Source of the DNA: Methanosarcina sp. Ant1
GTDB taxonomy: Archaea > Halobacteriota > Methanosarcinia > Methanosarcinales > Methanosarcinaceae
DNA: 64,000 nucleotides
Direction of reading: 5' to 3'
Assembly (NCBI GenBank): GCA_001714685.2
Contig: MDTP02000003.1
Span: 1-64,000 of the forward strand
Every line of letters begins with the position of its first letter. The first letter of the stretch is position 1. Made by a program: the position numbers and the translations under genes. Under the pieces are notes generated by a model, which had not been told where the DNA came from, searched no databases, and worked only from the letters and a program-made list of their open reading frames with translations. This document shows positions 63,762 to 64,000 of this stretch, piece after piece.

Positions 63762-64000
63762 TTTGCATCTCCAAATACATTAGACACAACCCTCTAAAAC
63801 TAAAAAAATTACTCAATGAAGGCTGCAAGCAGACACTATAGAAAGCTTTGGATTCTTTTAATTGCTTGGATTTCAACAATGAGAATCCTAAAATAAATGC
63901 CTCTTCCCTCAAAATATTTATAGACTAACTATCCCGAGCTACGAACTCTAATCCGTTAATGAGCCAATCCCATACTTGACTCTACTTCTTTAAGTTACTT
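63762..64000. other. Upstream region of the beta-helix gene
   Basis: About 240 bp to the window edge. Probably contains the promoter of the minus-strand gene; no gene or clear element recognised. Confidence 0.35.

Noticed and set aside
1-64000. CRISPR arrays or cas genes
   Set aside because: No regularly spaced 25-40-bp repeats and no Cas-like protein were seen; the tandem repeats present are 10-13 bp units without spacers.

Overview
The window is archaeal and almost certainly Methanosarcina. The evidence is a tungsten/molybdenum formylmethanofuran dehydrogenase operon (D-B-A-C order), a two-domain Methanosarcina S-layer protein of 671 residues, an intron-containing tRNA-Met, TATA-box promoters, DUF1699, DUF3303 and DUF1616 proteins, a disaggregatase-type beta-helix protein and AT-rich spacers holding dispersed repeats. 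The S-layer length and the S-layer/fwd adjacency recall M. acetivorans, but species cannot be fixed from this sequence alone.

Layout. 0.6-3.6 kb: class III aminotransferase and aldehyde dehydrogenase operon (-), with a 13-bp minisatellite running through the aminotransferase stop codon. 4.2-7.7 kb: zinc-ribbon membrane protein, Elp3 tRNA-modification enzyme and a conserved hypothetical protein. 8.6-11.4 kb: S-layer protein and a small lipoprotein, each followed by a hairpin terminator. 11.9-16.2 kb: fwdDBAC (-), the first step of CO2 reduction in methanogenesis. 16.99-17.10 kb: tRNA-Met(CAT) with a 36-nt intron. 17.1-20.5 kb: a graveyard of broken gene fragments and repeats. 20.5-21.9 kb: two small Methanosarcina-type proteins.

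From 22.3 kb to the right edge the window is one large cell-surface polysaccharide/glycan locus. It carries a Wbp-like operon for a 2,3-diamino-sugar uronate (6-dehydrogenase, 3-dehydrogenase, aminotransferase, acyltransferase) ending in a polysaccharide deacetylase. It also carries UDP-glucose dehydrogenase and a sugar epimerase, eight glycosyltransferase-type genes (four GT2, three GT4, one DUF354), two multi-TM GT-C-like proteins, two Wzx-type flippases, three paralogous deacetylases, a FemAB/GNAT-type acyltransferase, a serine-acetyltransferase-like enzyme, a CPBP protease with a DUF1616 protein, and at the right end a secreted beta-helix protein related to disaggregatase whose C-terminus is broken. 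The locus looks assembled in blocks: an IS66-like transposase, a neighbouring pseudogene and a 123-bp dispersed repeat sit at block junctions. The simplest reading is synthesis, export and remodelling of a uronate-rich matrix (methanochondroitin-like) and/or the S-layer glycan.

Most worth follow-up: (i) gene conversion between the two S-layer domains; (ii) a glycosyltransferase with a degenerate second GT2 domain fused in front; (iii) a pair of small membrane proteins, each divergent from a nucleotide-sugar operon, one apparently starting at ACG; (iv) a triplet of deacetylases, one lacking a metal-ligand His; (v) the disaggregatase-like gene with two frameshifts and an in-frame TAG; (vi) a GC-rich structured element at 54.5-54.8 kb.
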